Below, piece by piece: positions 7,981-16,114 of a DNA stretch of 32,507 bases (position 1 is the stretch's first letter; each line of letters begins with the position of its first letter). This DNA comes from Chitinivibrionales bacterium. GTDB taxonomy: Bacteria > Fibrobacterota > Chitinivibrionia > Chitinivibrionales > WJKA01. The notes beneath the pieces were generated by a model, which was not told the DNA's origin, made no database searches, and was given only the letters and a program-made list of their open reading frames with translations. The stretch lies in the NCBI GenBank assembly GCA_014728295.1, contig WJLW01000088.1, forward strand, positions 1 through 32,507, written 5' to 3'. A program made the position numbers and the translations under genes.

Positions 7981-9543
7981 TCACCTCCCGCGCGCAGTGC
8001 TCGACCGCTCGATAATAAGTCCCGGCACCCGCGACATGGATTCATCAGCCGCGGCCGTTCTGCGCCCCAGCACAAAATTCAGTGCCAGCCGCGCATGGGC
8101 ACACATATCGAAATTATAGCTGGTTATCCCATGCTGGAGCGCCTCGACCGTACCGTCAAAGCCGACAATCGAGATCCTGCCGGGAACTTTCACGCCACGC
8201 TTTGTGCAGAAATCAAGCGCCGCGACGGCGACATCGTCGTTGGCGCACACCCAGGCAGTACAGCGACGGTCGGCAAGCGCATGCTCAAACAGTTCATCCA
8301 GCAGTGTCCGCCAGCGCCATCGGGGAAGGATACGGCGCGGGATATCATAGGAGAACAAAGCATCAAGCGCGCCGGCTGCACCCGGATCGGCTTTTTTTCG
8401 CCAGATTTGAAATGCTTTGCGCAGATCGGCATATCGGGCCATCTGCAAAGCTTTTTCTTCATAGAACATGTTCATTTCAGCCGGAAATTCGTGCACAAAT
8501 GAAGATATGCCAATACCGCGGGCCCTGCAGAGAGATTGCAAACCTTCCAGACGTGCGTGCGACCAGCCGGCCGCATGAAACGGCGAAATCCATGCTATGC
8601 ATCGGTGGCCGCATGAGATAAGATACTCGCCCACGCCGCGGCCGGGCTCGGGTCCGATAACATTCGAGTTGATCATTGCGTTTGCCCCATGCAATGTTTC
8701 GGGAAGGCGTTCGCTCCCTGCAATATCGATTACGGCAATCGGCCTTTTCGCTGAAGCCAGCCATTTGAGAAGTGCACCAAGCGACGGGTCGAGGGCAGTG
8801 ACAAACAGGATATGCCCGATAGAAGTGTCAAGGTCTGCAAAATCAATGATTCCTTCGCGGGGGCTCCAGAGTTCAAATTTTTTCGTCCCGCGATAGACCA
8901 AATATCCCACAGTGATTAAATCAAGCCGTGAGCGGGAGCACTCAGCTTCTAGCGCACCAAGAAACTGGTGTGCCAACGGCGGCAGCATTAATCCGCCCGC
9001 CTTTTCATGGCCGAGAACCAGGAACGTGATCGAGATTCCGGAATGGGCCACCGAGGATTTCGCAACCGCATAGCCGCTCTTGTGCCGCACCAGCCTCCCC
9101 CGCGACACCAGATCAGTAAGCGCCTTGCGAAGCGTATAGTATGACGTATCATACCGGGCGATCAGCTCTTTCAGCAGGGGCAGCGGCGCCGCGCTGTCAT
9201 AGACACCGGCATCGATATCGCGCTCAATCGCCTGCCCGACATGCCATGCAGCCATTGCATGAAGCGGCCCGAAGCCAGCTTCACCTGTTTCAAGCACATG
9301 CATCACTCGCGCAATCCGCTCTTTCCCATGTGCGGCGACACGATAGCGTCTGCCCTGCCCACCGGTAATTATGCCGCGCTCACGAAGAAATGCCGCAGCT
9401 TTGAGCATGGTCACGGGAGCAACGCCTGCCTGAGAGGCCAATCGATGCAGCGCGGGAAGCAGGGCATCTTTCCCGCTGGCTGTATTGATTTGCGTAAGAA
9501 GCATGCGGATTGCCCCTGTAGTGCCGTTAGAGTGCTGTGACAT
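7981..9543 (-). CDS. tandem winged-helix (GntR-like) + LacI-type sugar-sensing regulator
   Basis: A roughly 520-residue transcription regulator. Two winged-helix segments follow each other. The first is around residues 10-70 (LHRLASQAGVAPVTMLKAAAFLRERGII), the second around 105-165 (LIARYDTSYYTLRKALTDLVSRGRL). The rest is a LacI/GalR-type periplasmic-binding-protein fold, from ISITFLVLGHE to the closing GFDGTVEALQHGITSYNFD, with the usual CANDDVAVAAL segment. It probably binds a sugar-like effector and controls the divergent Asp-box gene. The ATG at 9543 has AGGAG 10 bases upstream; the ATG at 9552 would have it only 1 base away. A doubled winged helix is unusual, since a single GntR helix is the norm in such fusions. 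Confidence 0.82.
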   Translation of the reverse strand: MSQHSNGTTGAIRMLLTQINTASGKDALLPALHRLASQAGVAPVTMLKAAAFLRERGIITGGQGRRYRVAAHGKERIARVMHVLETGEAGFGPLHAMAAWHVGQAIERDIDAGVYDSAAPLPLLKELIARYDTSYYTLRKALTDLVSRGRLVRHKSGYAVAKSSVAHSGISITFLVLGHEKAGGLMLPPLAHQFLGALEAECSRSRLDLITVGYLVYRGTKKFELWSPREGIIDFADLDTSIGHILFVTALDPSLGALLKWLASAKRPIAVIDIAGSERLPETLHGANAMINSNVIGPEPGRGVGEYLISCGHRCIAWISPFHAAGWSHARLEGLQSLCRARGIGISSFVHEFPAEMNMFYEEKALQMARYADLRKAFQIWRKKADPGAAGALDALFSYDIPRRILPRWRWRTLLDELFEHALADRRCTAWVCANDDVAVAALDFCTKRGVKVPGRISIVGFDGTVEALQHGITSYNFDMCAHARLALNFVLGRRTAAADESMSRVPGLIIERSSTARGR

Positions 9544-9699
9544 AAAAAACATGCTCCTGCCTAAAACTTATATGCTTATATAAACAAATTACAATATAAT
9601 TGGCCAACTATTCAATCAATTTTAGTTATTCTTTTCAATTAGAAGAACGGATACAAATACCAATAAGTGTACTATACACCTCAACTTCAGGAGTTCACT
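9544..9699. promoter_or_regulatory. divergent promoter/operator region of regulator and Asp-box gene
   Basis: An AT-rich 156-base region between divergent start codons. It holds repeated TTATAT units near 9567-9583 and an imperfect inverted repeat TTCTT..AAGAA (9629-9647) that could be an operator for the tandem winged-helix regulator. AGGAG at 9688-9692 is the ribosome site for the downstream gene. Operator identity is inference from position and symmetry only. Confidence 0.3.
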
Positions 9700-11079
9700 A
9701 TGATAAATACCAGAATTTCTGCCGGCATTCTGTCGGGACTAATAGCTGTCGGCAACCTTTTCGCGGCAGGAAGCTGGCTGATCTATGGCGACCAGTCATG
9801 CATTATCCGCAAAGACATACTGAATACCGGCGCCAGCTACAACCACCCCGCCAATATCGAGCAGCTTGCCAACGGGGACCTGATTATCGTGACTGTTGCC
9901 GGGCAAAGCGAGGGTGAATCCACACGAATCGGATCATTCAGAAGCGCCAATAATGGTGATTCGTGGGGTGATTTAATTAACATTACGCCGGTTCAGGAAG
10001 CATTCGATCCCACACTGACTCAGGCGGAAAATGGTGATGTTTACTGCTTTTATTATAGGGGAGGCGGAGGATCATGCTGCAATAACCATAAATTCAGGGT
10101 ATCGACCGATAATGGAGATACCTGGGGGTCTGAAAACGATGTGAGCGGCATGGCTGGCTTAAGTGATGATGAACTGCAGGCGGGTGAGCAGAGCAACTGT
10201 CTTCGCCACCCCAACGGCGACTGGCTGTGCGGCTGGTCCGAGACGTACAACGGCGGCCAGGGCTATACCAGCCATATCCCGAAAGGAAAGCTGGGGAGCC
10301 CCTCCGACTGGACAAAGCATTTCGGCATCGATCAGTTCTGGAACCCCGATTTCATGGTGCGCAATCCGTCAAATGTTGTCAACGGCCATTACCAGGAGAT
10401 AATTGCGGTCATGCGTACTCAATTTCATAATTGCTGTAAGGGAAAATTCGCCTACTCAACCGACGGCGGCGAGAGCTGGGGAGGTTTCACTAATATCGGT
10501 TTTGTCGGCGGCGGTGTTGGATGCACCAATACCGCGAACAGCGCCAACGATGCCGCACCCACGGGAGTCAGCCTTGATCTGGACGGCGGCCCACTGCTGG
10601 GCTGGCACGTGATGGCCAGTGGTGGCGAAGCGCGCTACTGCACGGAATCCGGCTGCACAAAAGCACGCTGCGAGCGCTATTTTATGCGCGTTTTTGTCAG
10701 CAACACCGGCGATGCCGACGACTGGGAAGAGAAACTGGAACTGCGCGAAGAAAGCGGCGGCAACGAAAATGCCGACTGTAGCATTATCCAGGCCGCCGAC
10801 GGCAAGCTGCACCTTATCTGGATCGGACGGGGTTCGAGTGTGGTCAGATACGCCAAAATAGCACCGGGTATTCTTATCGGTCAAACAACCAGGGCCATTC
10901 AACCGCGCGCCGCACAGACAAACGTTTCCAGAGCTGCGCGCGGCCGGGTCCGCACGCTCTATACGGTTCGGGGTGAATTCATTACTTCGCCGGCTGCTCA
11001 CCGGTCCGCTCCCGGGGTCGTAATTGAACGACGGGGGTCTGGTCTGATACTGCGTGTTGCTGGCACACCCGCGCACTAG
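9700..11079 (+). CDS. secreted cysteine-rich Asp-box (sialidase-like) protein
   Basis: A 459-residue exported protein. The start at 9700 is supported by AGGAG 7 bases upstream and a signal peptide (residues 1-23, ending LFAAG). Three Asp-box motifs (SxDxGxxW) occur at 82-89 (SANNGDSW, Asn for Asp), 135-142 (STDNGDTW) and 253-260 (STDGGESW), which mark a six-bladed sialidase/BNR-type propeller. I do not see the arginine triad clearly enough to claim sialidase activity. Cysteines are frequent, including CC pairs at 126-127 and 245-246, suggesting disulfides outside the cytoplasm. The tail (LYTVRGEFI ... APGVVIERR) vaguely resembles a type IX sorting tail. It is divergent from a sugar-type regulator, which supports a carbohydrate role. 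Confidence 0.78.
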   Translation: MINTRISAGILSGLIAVGNLFAAGSWLIYGDQSCIIRKDILNTGASYNHPANIEQLANGDLIIVTVAGQSEGESTRIGSFRSANNGDSWGDLINITPVQEAFDPTLTQAENGDVYCFYYRGGGGSCCNNHKFRVSTDNGDTWGSENDVSGMAGLSDDELQAGEQSNCLRHPNGDWLCGWSETYNGGQGYTSHIPKGKLGSPSDWTKHFGIDQFWNPDFMVRNPSNVVNGHYQEIIAVMRTQFHNCCKGKFAYSTDGGESWGGFTNIGFVGGGVGCTNTANSANDAAPTGVSLDLDGGPLLGWHVMASGGEARYCTESGCTKARCERYFMRVFVSNTGDADDWEEKLELREESGGNENADCSIIQAADGKLHLIWIGRGSSVVRYAKIAPGILIGQTTRAIQPRAAQTNVSRAARGRVRTLYTVRGEFITSPAAHRSAPGVVIERRGSGLILRVAGTPAH

Positions 11080-11146
11080 TGGCGTACAGTTTCACGGTCC
11101 GCTACGCAGCGTTCCGCTGGAAAAAAAGTAGATTCCCGTCGGCATC

Positions 11147-11322
11147 TTAATCTTCAATCATCAGTTCGATGGCGTTGTTCAGTTCATCACACTCGAAGTA
11201 GCGTCCTCTCGTATCGGCCTCGAAAATTATAACGAGTGCAGCTTCGTTCCACACATTCTATCTTCATCACTGATAGTTGATAGGACTTTTGCGTTTGTTT
11301 TTCGGGGTGGGCAATTTTGCAT
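11147..11322 (-). pseudogene. small 58-codon gene broken by a one-base deletion
   Basis: An ATG at 11322, preceded by AAGGGGAG, opens a frame reading MQNCPPRKTNAKVLS ... ISDEDR to about 11257. Restoring one A in the run at 11255-11258 continues it as NVWNEAALVIIFEADTRG and RYFECDELNNAIELMIED with a stop at 11147. The joined product (58 residues) has protein-like composition throughout, which neither frame shows alone. I do not recognise the family. It lies 82 bases downstream of the WbqC gene on the same strand. It could be a genuine decayed gene or a sequencing indel. The remainder of the 11080-11404 gap shows a small CAGCG/CGCTG hairpin (11107-11119) without a T tract and nothing else. Confidence 0.4.
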
Positions 11323-11404
11323 CTCCCCTTCCCTATTAGATTGCCGTCCACTTGCAGAGTCAATAGATATTGACTATGAGTGGCTAGCAATTTTCACGCA
11401 ATTC

Positions 11405-12163
11405 TCAACATTTCTCCCCGGGTTCCATGCCGATTCGCCCACGCGTGGCAGGCACACCGCAGCGAAACAGTGAATCGACAATCGAGCAGCCGCCGGTAAA
11501 TTCCCCGTCCGCCTGTTCGTAGGGCGGCTCGCTGAATGAATGATACGAATACGATATGCCGGTCTGCAGAAACGGCTCATCCACCAGGTAGTGCATCGAT
11601 GCGCCTTTCCCGGCAAGATAGTGATTGCAGCCGCACGCAACTGTCAACTCGACGATACGCCGACACCGGTCCTGCGAAGTCACCTTCAGCTCCGAGAGTT
11701 TACATATGCGGGTGGTGATTCCCAGAAGTGCCGTCAGCTCCGACAGGAGGCGAACGTTGAGATCGATGAGATATTCGCACTCCTCGTCAATCGCCGCTTC
11801 GATCGCCCCTCCCAGCACCGGATACAACGCACTTTTGCCGTAGAGATGACGCAACGTTCCGGTAAATTTTTTGCGCCAGGGCTGAGTATAATCGATGTGA
11901 ACATCCTTTTGGCGTTGCCCGAACCTTCCGGATTTCTCGACCGGAATCGAGAGCCAGTGCGCTTTGCCCGCACGCGGGATTTTGCAGCGGTTAACGAAAT
12001 TCTGTTTGACATATTGCACAGTGTCGGCGATCACGAACACGTCTGCGCGATATACTTTTGCCATAAATCCGGCCCACGGCAGCAGGTTTGGCTGATGGGC
12101 GGCGCATATACGGGCCGCAGGCGGCGGCACATCGGTCGAGCCGCTATTCCTGCTCGCTACCAC
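11405..12163 (-). CDS. WbqC family protein
   Basis: A 252-residue WbqC-family protein (PF08889). The family signature is clear: HQPN at 23-26 followed by LLPWAGFMAKVYRADVFVI and DTVQYVKQNFVNR (about 48-59). WbqC proteins occur in O-antigen and other glycan clusters, and their biochemical activity is not settled. The GTG start at 12163 overlaps the end of the deacetylase gene by 7 bases, which makes it the last intact gene of the six-gene operon. The first 18 residues (to PPPAAR) are not conserved in the family, so initiation slightly later is possible. Confidence 0.88.
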   Translation of the reverse strand: MVASRNSGSTDVPPPAARICAAHQPNLLPWAGFMAKVYRADVFVIADTVQYVKQNFVNRCKIPRAGKAHWLSIPVEKSGRFGQRQKDVHIDYTQPWRKKFTGTLRHLYGKSALYPVLGGAIEAAIDEECEYLIDLNVRLLSELTALLGITTRICKLSELKVTSQDRCRRIVELTVACGCNHYLAGKGASMHYLVDEPFLQTGISYSYHSFSEPPYEQADGEFTGGCSIVDSLFRCGVPATRGRIGMEPGEKC

Positions 12164-12783
12164 GGCATCACCCAGCGAATGACGTCAAAGCATTCGGCAT
12201 ATTCCTGGCCCACTTGCATGCCGCGCGTCACGCACAGCGATCGCACCGCTTCGGCACGCGTAAAGATGCGATGGTTCTGCGATTGATACAGGGCGACTGC
12301 TTTGACTTTTGCTTCTACATCCTCCCGGCGCAACGGGATGAAGCCGCGTGCCTGGAAGCTGAGGTTATTCATCGGCATTTCGTAGCCCAGCACAGTGCTG
12401 TATTTGAACGCGCGCATGCCTTCATGGTAAATTGTGGTGTGATCCTGGTGGAGATCATCTTTACAGGGGAGAAATACCAGATCGGGCCTGATGCGATCGC
12501 GCAGGCAAATCATCTCCTCGAGTATATCCTGGCGCACGTAACCGAGTTTGCGCACCTGCCAGTCATAGAGAAAAACATTTTGCCTGTGGATGCCCAGCGA
12601 ATTGGTCGCCTTCCACATTTCAGTATCGATGATATCCGCGGGAAACCCGTCCGGTACCGAAGCCCGGGAAAACGCAGCATAATAAACCAGCGCCCCCTCG
12701 GCGCAGAATTTATGCAGGGCGCCGCCACATGCAATTTCACCGTCATCGGTATGCGCGCACAGCACGAGAACTTTTTTACTCAT
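12157..12783 (-). CDS. PIG-L / LmbE family deacetylase
   Basis: A 208-residue zinc-dependent N-acetyl-sugar deacetylase of the PIG-L/LmbE/MshB family. The metal motif is AHTDDGE (H11, D13, D14; usually AHPDDE), with H115 in HQDH completing the site. Length is typical. The substrate is probably an N-acetylated sugar or sugar nucleotide, given that the aminotransferase gene lies 15 bases upstream and WbqC overlaps it downstream. The ATG at 12783 has GGAG about 10 bases upstream. The Thr for Pro and the inserted Gly within the signature are slight departures, but the ligands are intact. Confidence 0.9.
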   Translation of the reverse strand: MSKKVLVLCAHTDDGEIACGGALHKFCAEGALVYYAAFSRASVPDGFPADIIDTEMWKATNSLGIHRQNVFLYDWQVRKLGYVRQDILEEMICLRDRIRPDLVFLPCKDDLHQDHTTIYHEGMRAFKYSTVLGYEMPMNNLSFQARGFIPLRREDVEAKVKAVALYQSQNHRIFTRAEAVRSLCVTRGMQVGQEYAECFDVIRWVMPW

Positions 12784-12798
12784 ACGACAGCATCTCCA

Positions 12799-13950
12799 TC
12801 AGCATGCAGCCTTGACTGCTGCGATAACGGTGTGGCAAACCCGCTCGATCTGATCTTCGGTCATGCCGGCGAATATCGGCAAAGAGATCGTACGCGCAAG
12901 CACGTCTTCGGCACAGGGAAACATGCCCGGAGCGCTTTGCTCACGCGATGCATAAAACGGCTGTCGATGCACCGGCGGCCAGTAACAGCTCTGACAGGCA
13001 ATTGCAGATTTTTTGCACGCGGCCCGAATGGCGTTGACATCGATGCCCGCGGGCAGGGTCAGGGGAAATTTGTACCAGCTATGCGTCCAGGTCTTGGGTA
13101 CGAGTGGAAAGGTGCAGGGAGAGCCGGCAAAAAAATTCATATACGCGTCGGCAACATGCTGTTTCAACCGCCGGGCTTGGATGCTTCGGCGCATATTGGT
13201 CTCACCAACCAGGGCCGTGATCTCGCTCATGCGAAAATTATGGCCCAGGCGGATGAAGTCGTTGCATTTATGTTCGGCGTCAATGCCATGACAGCGATAG
13301 CTGCGCGCAAACTGCGCACATTGCCGGTCACGCGTGACGACGAGTCCGCCCTCGCCGGATGTCACCGGTTTGGTGGGAAACAGCGAGAATGCCGCCCCGT
13401 CCGCCAGATCACCCGCCGCGCCGCCGGGACAGGCCGCGCCAAAGGCATGCGCAGCATCCTCGATACAAAACAGGCCTTTACCTTTGCAAAGCGCCTTGAT
13501 TTCATCCATCCGCGGCGAAATGAGGCCGGCGATATGTACGACGATGACGCCCCCGGTGCGCGGGCTGATGCGCTGTTCCAGCGTCTTGGGGCTCAATGCG
13601 AGCGTTGCAGCTTCGATATCGGCAAGCACCGGTTGTCCGCCGGCCATCAGCACGGCATTTGCACTGGCGACGAACGTGTTGGTCGGCACAATCACCTCAC
13701 GATCGCGCACGTCAAAATACCGCAACAGCATCTCAAGCGCGCTCGTTCCGGAATTGGTGGCAACGGTATATGCATTGTTCAGCATCGACGCGGCGGTCTG
13801 TTCCAGCTTATCGACCCAGGGGCCCATGGTGAGTTGTCCGCTTGCGAGCATGCCGTCAAGCTCCCGCAGGATAATCCGGCGATCCTCGGCAGGAAAGAAG
13901 GGACGCGCGGCCTGCAGGTAATCCGGCTTCGTTTTGTCGTGAGTTGTCAT
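12799..13950 (-). CDS. DegT/DnrJ/EryC1/StrS-type sugar aminotransferase
   Basis: A 383-residue PLP-dependent enzyme of the family that aminates keto-sugar nucleotides. TNSGTSALEMLL (65-76) binds the PLP phosphate, D165 lies in CIEDAAHAFGA, and K194 in SLFPTKPVTSGEGG is the Schiff-base lysine. All key residues are present. I take the ATG at 13950, which overlaps the upstream stop as ATGA; a TTG 15 bases further up is the alternative. The downstream deacetylase suggests that an amino sugar is made or remodelled here. Which keto-sugar is used cannot be read from the sequence, and no 4,6-dehydratase with an intact motif is in the operon. Confidence 0.92.
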   Translation of the reverse strand: MTTHDKTKPDYLQAARPFFPAEDRRIILRELDGMLASGQLTMGPWVDKLEQTAASMLNNAYTVATNSGTSALEMLLRYFDVRDREVIVPTNTFVASANAVLMAGGQPVLADIEAATLALSPKTLEQRISPRTGGVIVVHIAGLISPRMDEIKALCKGKGLFCIEDAAHAFGAACPGGAAGDLADGAAFSLFPTKPVTSGEGGLVVTRDRQCAQFARSYRCHGIDAEHKCNDFIRLGHNFRMSEITALVGETNMRRSIQARRLKQHVADAYMNFFAGSPCTFPLVPKTWTHSWYKFPLTLPAGIDVNAIRAACKKSAIACQSCYWPPVHRQPFYASREQSAPGMFPCAEDVLARTISLPIFAGMTEDQIERVCHTVIAAVKAAC

Positions 13951-14879
13951 GGCGTCGAAAACCAATCCGAAATAGTTTGCGAAATGCCGAAAGAAAGTGA
14001 GTGGGGCTTATAGCCCAGGATGCGGGTCGCTTTGCTGCAATCGAGCCCGAAGCGGCGATCGGCAAGAGGCTGCTCATCTTCCGGGAGCTCAACGCTGCGC
14101 TTGGCGCAGGTGCAAACCGTCTGGGCAACGGTGCGGGTCGACACCGTACTTTCACTGCCGATATGAAAAAGGTGTCCGGCAGCGTCTTCAAGCGCTTCCA
14201 GAACGAGTACGTTAGCCGCAACAGCATCGCCCACCCAAAGAAAATCCGCCCGCCGATTGCTGCGCACCTTAAGGGGCCGGTCGGGCTGCTGCTTCACATG
14301 CTCGATGCAGCGGGCAACGAAGCCGCCTGTTTTGCCCGGCCCGTAAATTCCCGGATACCGCAGAATGGTAAATGGCATACCGGCGCGCCGGGCCAGGTAG
14401 CCGGCCATCTGCTCTGCAACGACAACAGACAAACCGTTCGGCTCTGCGGGCGCCACCGGATCGTCCTCGGTGACGGCTCGATCGTAGTTGCCGTCAAGAT
14501 CAAAAACCATCATTGCCGACGAGTGAATGAACGCCCGGACGCCTGCCGCAGCCGCAGCACGTGCTGCCGAGGCAGCACCGTCAACGTTGACTTTCCAGTG
14601 CACTCCCCGTCTCGGGTGCAACGCATCCTCACCACGCCATCGCACGACCGCGCACTGGATCAGCACTTCGATGCGATGCTGGATAAGCACCCGGCGCAAT
14701 GCAGACTCGTCGCATATATCAATAGCGGCATAGCTCCATCCGTGGCTTTTGACGATTTTTTGCAGTATGGCCGGACGGGAAGAACGGCTGATCGCAAGCA
14801 CCCGATGATTCGCACAGGTCAATGCTTCGACAAGATGCCCTCCGACCAGACCGTTGGCGCCGGTAACCGCAATGTTCAT
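13947..14879 (-). CDS. NAD(P)-dependent epimerase/dehydratase-like (extended SDR), catalytic motif degenerate
   Basis: A 310-residue extended short-chain dehydrogenase. The Rossmann motif TGANGLVG (6-13) is intact, and the core pattern continues: HSSAMMVFD at 119-127 and ILRYPGIYGPG in the substrate region. The YxxxK catalytic pair is not there. At the expected place the sequence is NGLSV (residues 148-152), so Tyr is Asn and Lys is Val. It may bind NAD and a sugar nucleotide without the normal chemistry, or use other residues. The start at 14879 overlaps the upstream molybdoenzyme stop by 4 bases (ATGA); open frame further up lies inside that gene and is not coding for this protein. Confidence 0.88.
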   Translation of the reverse strand: MNIAVTGANGLVGGHLVEALTCANHRVLAISRSSRPAILQKIVKSHGWSYAAIDICDESALRRVLIQHRIEVLIQCAVVRWRGEDALHPRRGVHWKVNVDGAASAARAAAAAGVRAFIHSSAMMVFDLDGNYDRAVTEDDPVAPAEPNGLSVVVAEQMAGYLARRAGMPFTILRYPGIYGPGKTGGFVARCIEHVKQQPDRPLKVRSNRRADFLWVGDAVAANVLVLEALEDAAGHLFHIGSESTVSTRTVAQTVCTCAKRSVELPEDEQPLADRRFGLDCSKATRILGYKPHSLSFGISQTISDWFSTP

Positions 14880-16114
14880 GTGGCACTTACCTGTATCGAG
14901 TGAATGCCGTTGTTGCCGTCGGCAATAGCTTCGCCCTGTTCGATAAACGGCTGCCGGTCGCCCGCTGTATCGGTTGCCCGCGCCAGAAGAGTGAAATCCT
15001 GCTTTGAGGAAAGCGGTATATCGACATGCCAGCGAGTCCACACAAAGGGCTTGGGCCATGCACCGGTTCCCAGTTTTTGCACGGCATCGATTACTTCGGG
15101 CTGGGATGCACCATACACGCTGATCATATCCTGAGTTGGCGGGGCTTCGATTGTCGCGTTATGCCAGGTGACCCCAAATGCGTTTTTGTCGGTATTTGCC
15201 GTTACGCCGACTTCAACCGTGGCAACAGGATTCGGTCCCGACCACGCAAAGCCGATTGCGCGCACCCGGTCCCCGGATACATGTTGGTAATTGACCGGTG
15301 AGATAATTTTTGAATTCACCCGCGTGTAGGGTTTATCCGCCCAGGTTGTATCCGGATAATCTTTTCCTATCCGCCGGGATTCCCAGTACCCCACAACGCT
15401 GTCATCATCGGTTATCTCGATTTCAAGCAGTGCTTTAGGGCTTTTCATACCCATGAAATCGGGTGCGACAATTCTGACCGGGAAACCGTGAGCAAGCGAA
15501 GAATCGGTACGATCACTCAAAGCAAAGCCGTTGAATTTGTAAACGAGATACACCGGCGCCGGCGTATCCGCCATGATGCGATCTATGGTGTGGTTGCTGG
15601 AGTATCCGTCGTAGCAGCGGAAATTGATGCGTTGGTACTTGTTTGCGTCAAGCTTGCGGAAATGCTCTATGAAGCGCGCGAGTTTGACTCCGGTAAAGAC
15701 TCCGGTACTGACCAGCGCGCCGCCGGGGGTATTGCCGACACATTGAAAAGTGTGCGTAAAATTTTCTTCTTCCTGCGCAAAAAGTGAAGCGATCTCGCTG
15801 TAGGCCAGGCGGGCCGTATCCTGCACGGTTCCGCCCTGTGTCCAGACGAACTGGAGCGTCCAGGTGCTGAGATCAATCGCCGAAGGACGCCAAGATTTGC
15901 CCTCGGCAAATTCGATATAGAAACCGCCGCGCGACTCGTCCCGGTCCAGGGGAGTTAAATAATCGGTTGGAAAGTCGGTGTATTGCGGATTGACCGTCAT
16001 GTCCGAGCAGGCAAAGAAACCGCTGCCCGGCACAAAAAATGCTGCGGCGGCCGCGGAGGTCACCCGTATGAATCTGCGTCGTGATTGCAAAGCTTTCCGG
16101 TCAGGTTTTACCAT
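14876..16114 (-). CDS. Tat-exported molybdopterin-dependent oxidoreductase (sulfite oxidase family)
   Basis: A 412-residue enzyme of the sulfite oxidase/SorA-like group. It starts at the ATG at 16114, overlapping the upstream gene by 7 bases; longer starts read into that gene. The N-terminus carries a twin-arginine signal (SRRRFI, 11-16, then an alanine-rich hydrophobic stretch) and Cys36 in GFFAC, which might be a lipid anchor. C125 in HTFQCVGNTPGG matches the molybdenum-ligating cysteine. The C-terminal third (GFAWSGPNPVATVEVG, WTRWHVDIPL) matches the Ig-like dimerisation domain of the family. It acts in the periplasm or on the cell surface. No cytochrome partner is visible. Its substrate may not be sulfite, given the sugar-gene context. 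Confidence 0.9.
   Translation of the reverse strand: MVKPDRKALQSRRRFIRVTSAAAAAFFVPGSGFFACSDMTVNPQYTDFPTDYLTPLDRDESRGGFYIEFAEGKSWRPSAIDLSTWTLQFVWTQGGTVQDTARLAYSEIASLFAQEEENFTHTFQCVGNTPGGALVSTGVFTGVKLARFIEHFRKLDANKYQRINFRCYDGYSSNHTIDRIMADTPAPVYLVYKFNGFALSDRTDSSLAHGFPVRIVAPDFMGMKSPKALLEIEITDDDSVVGYWESRRIGKDYPDTTWADKPYTRVNSKIISPVNYQHVSGDRVRAIGFAWSGPNPVATVEVGVTANTDKNAFGVTWHNATIEAPPTQDMISVYGASQPEVIDAVQKLGTGAWPKPFVWTRWHVDIPLSSKQDFTLLARATDTAGDRQPFIEQGEAIADGNNGIHSIQVSAT

Noticed and set aside
8082..8621. Plus-strand open frames of 135-179 codons
   Set aside because: They are shadows of the LacI-type sensor domain on the minus strand and have no protein-like motifs.
11107..11127. CAGCG/CGCTG hairpin after the Asp-box gene as its terminator
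   Set aside because: On the plus strand it is followed by A residues, not T, so it does not fit an intrinsic terminator for that gene.
12088..14013. A 641-codon plus-strand open frame, the longest on that strand in the region
   Set aside because: It is antisense to the PIG-L and DegT genes, whose motifs and catalytic residues are intact. Its translation has no recognisable domain.
14001..14903. 300-codon plus-strand open frame
   Set aside because: It lies antisense to the SDR gene, which has a clear Rossmann motif and coupled start and stop codons.
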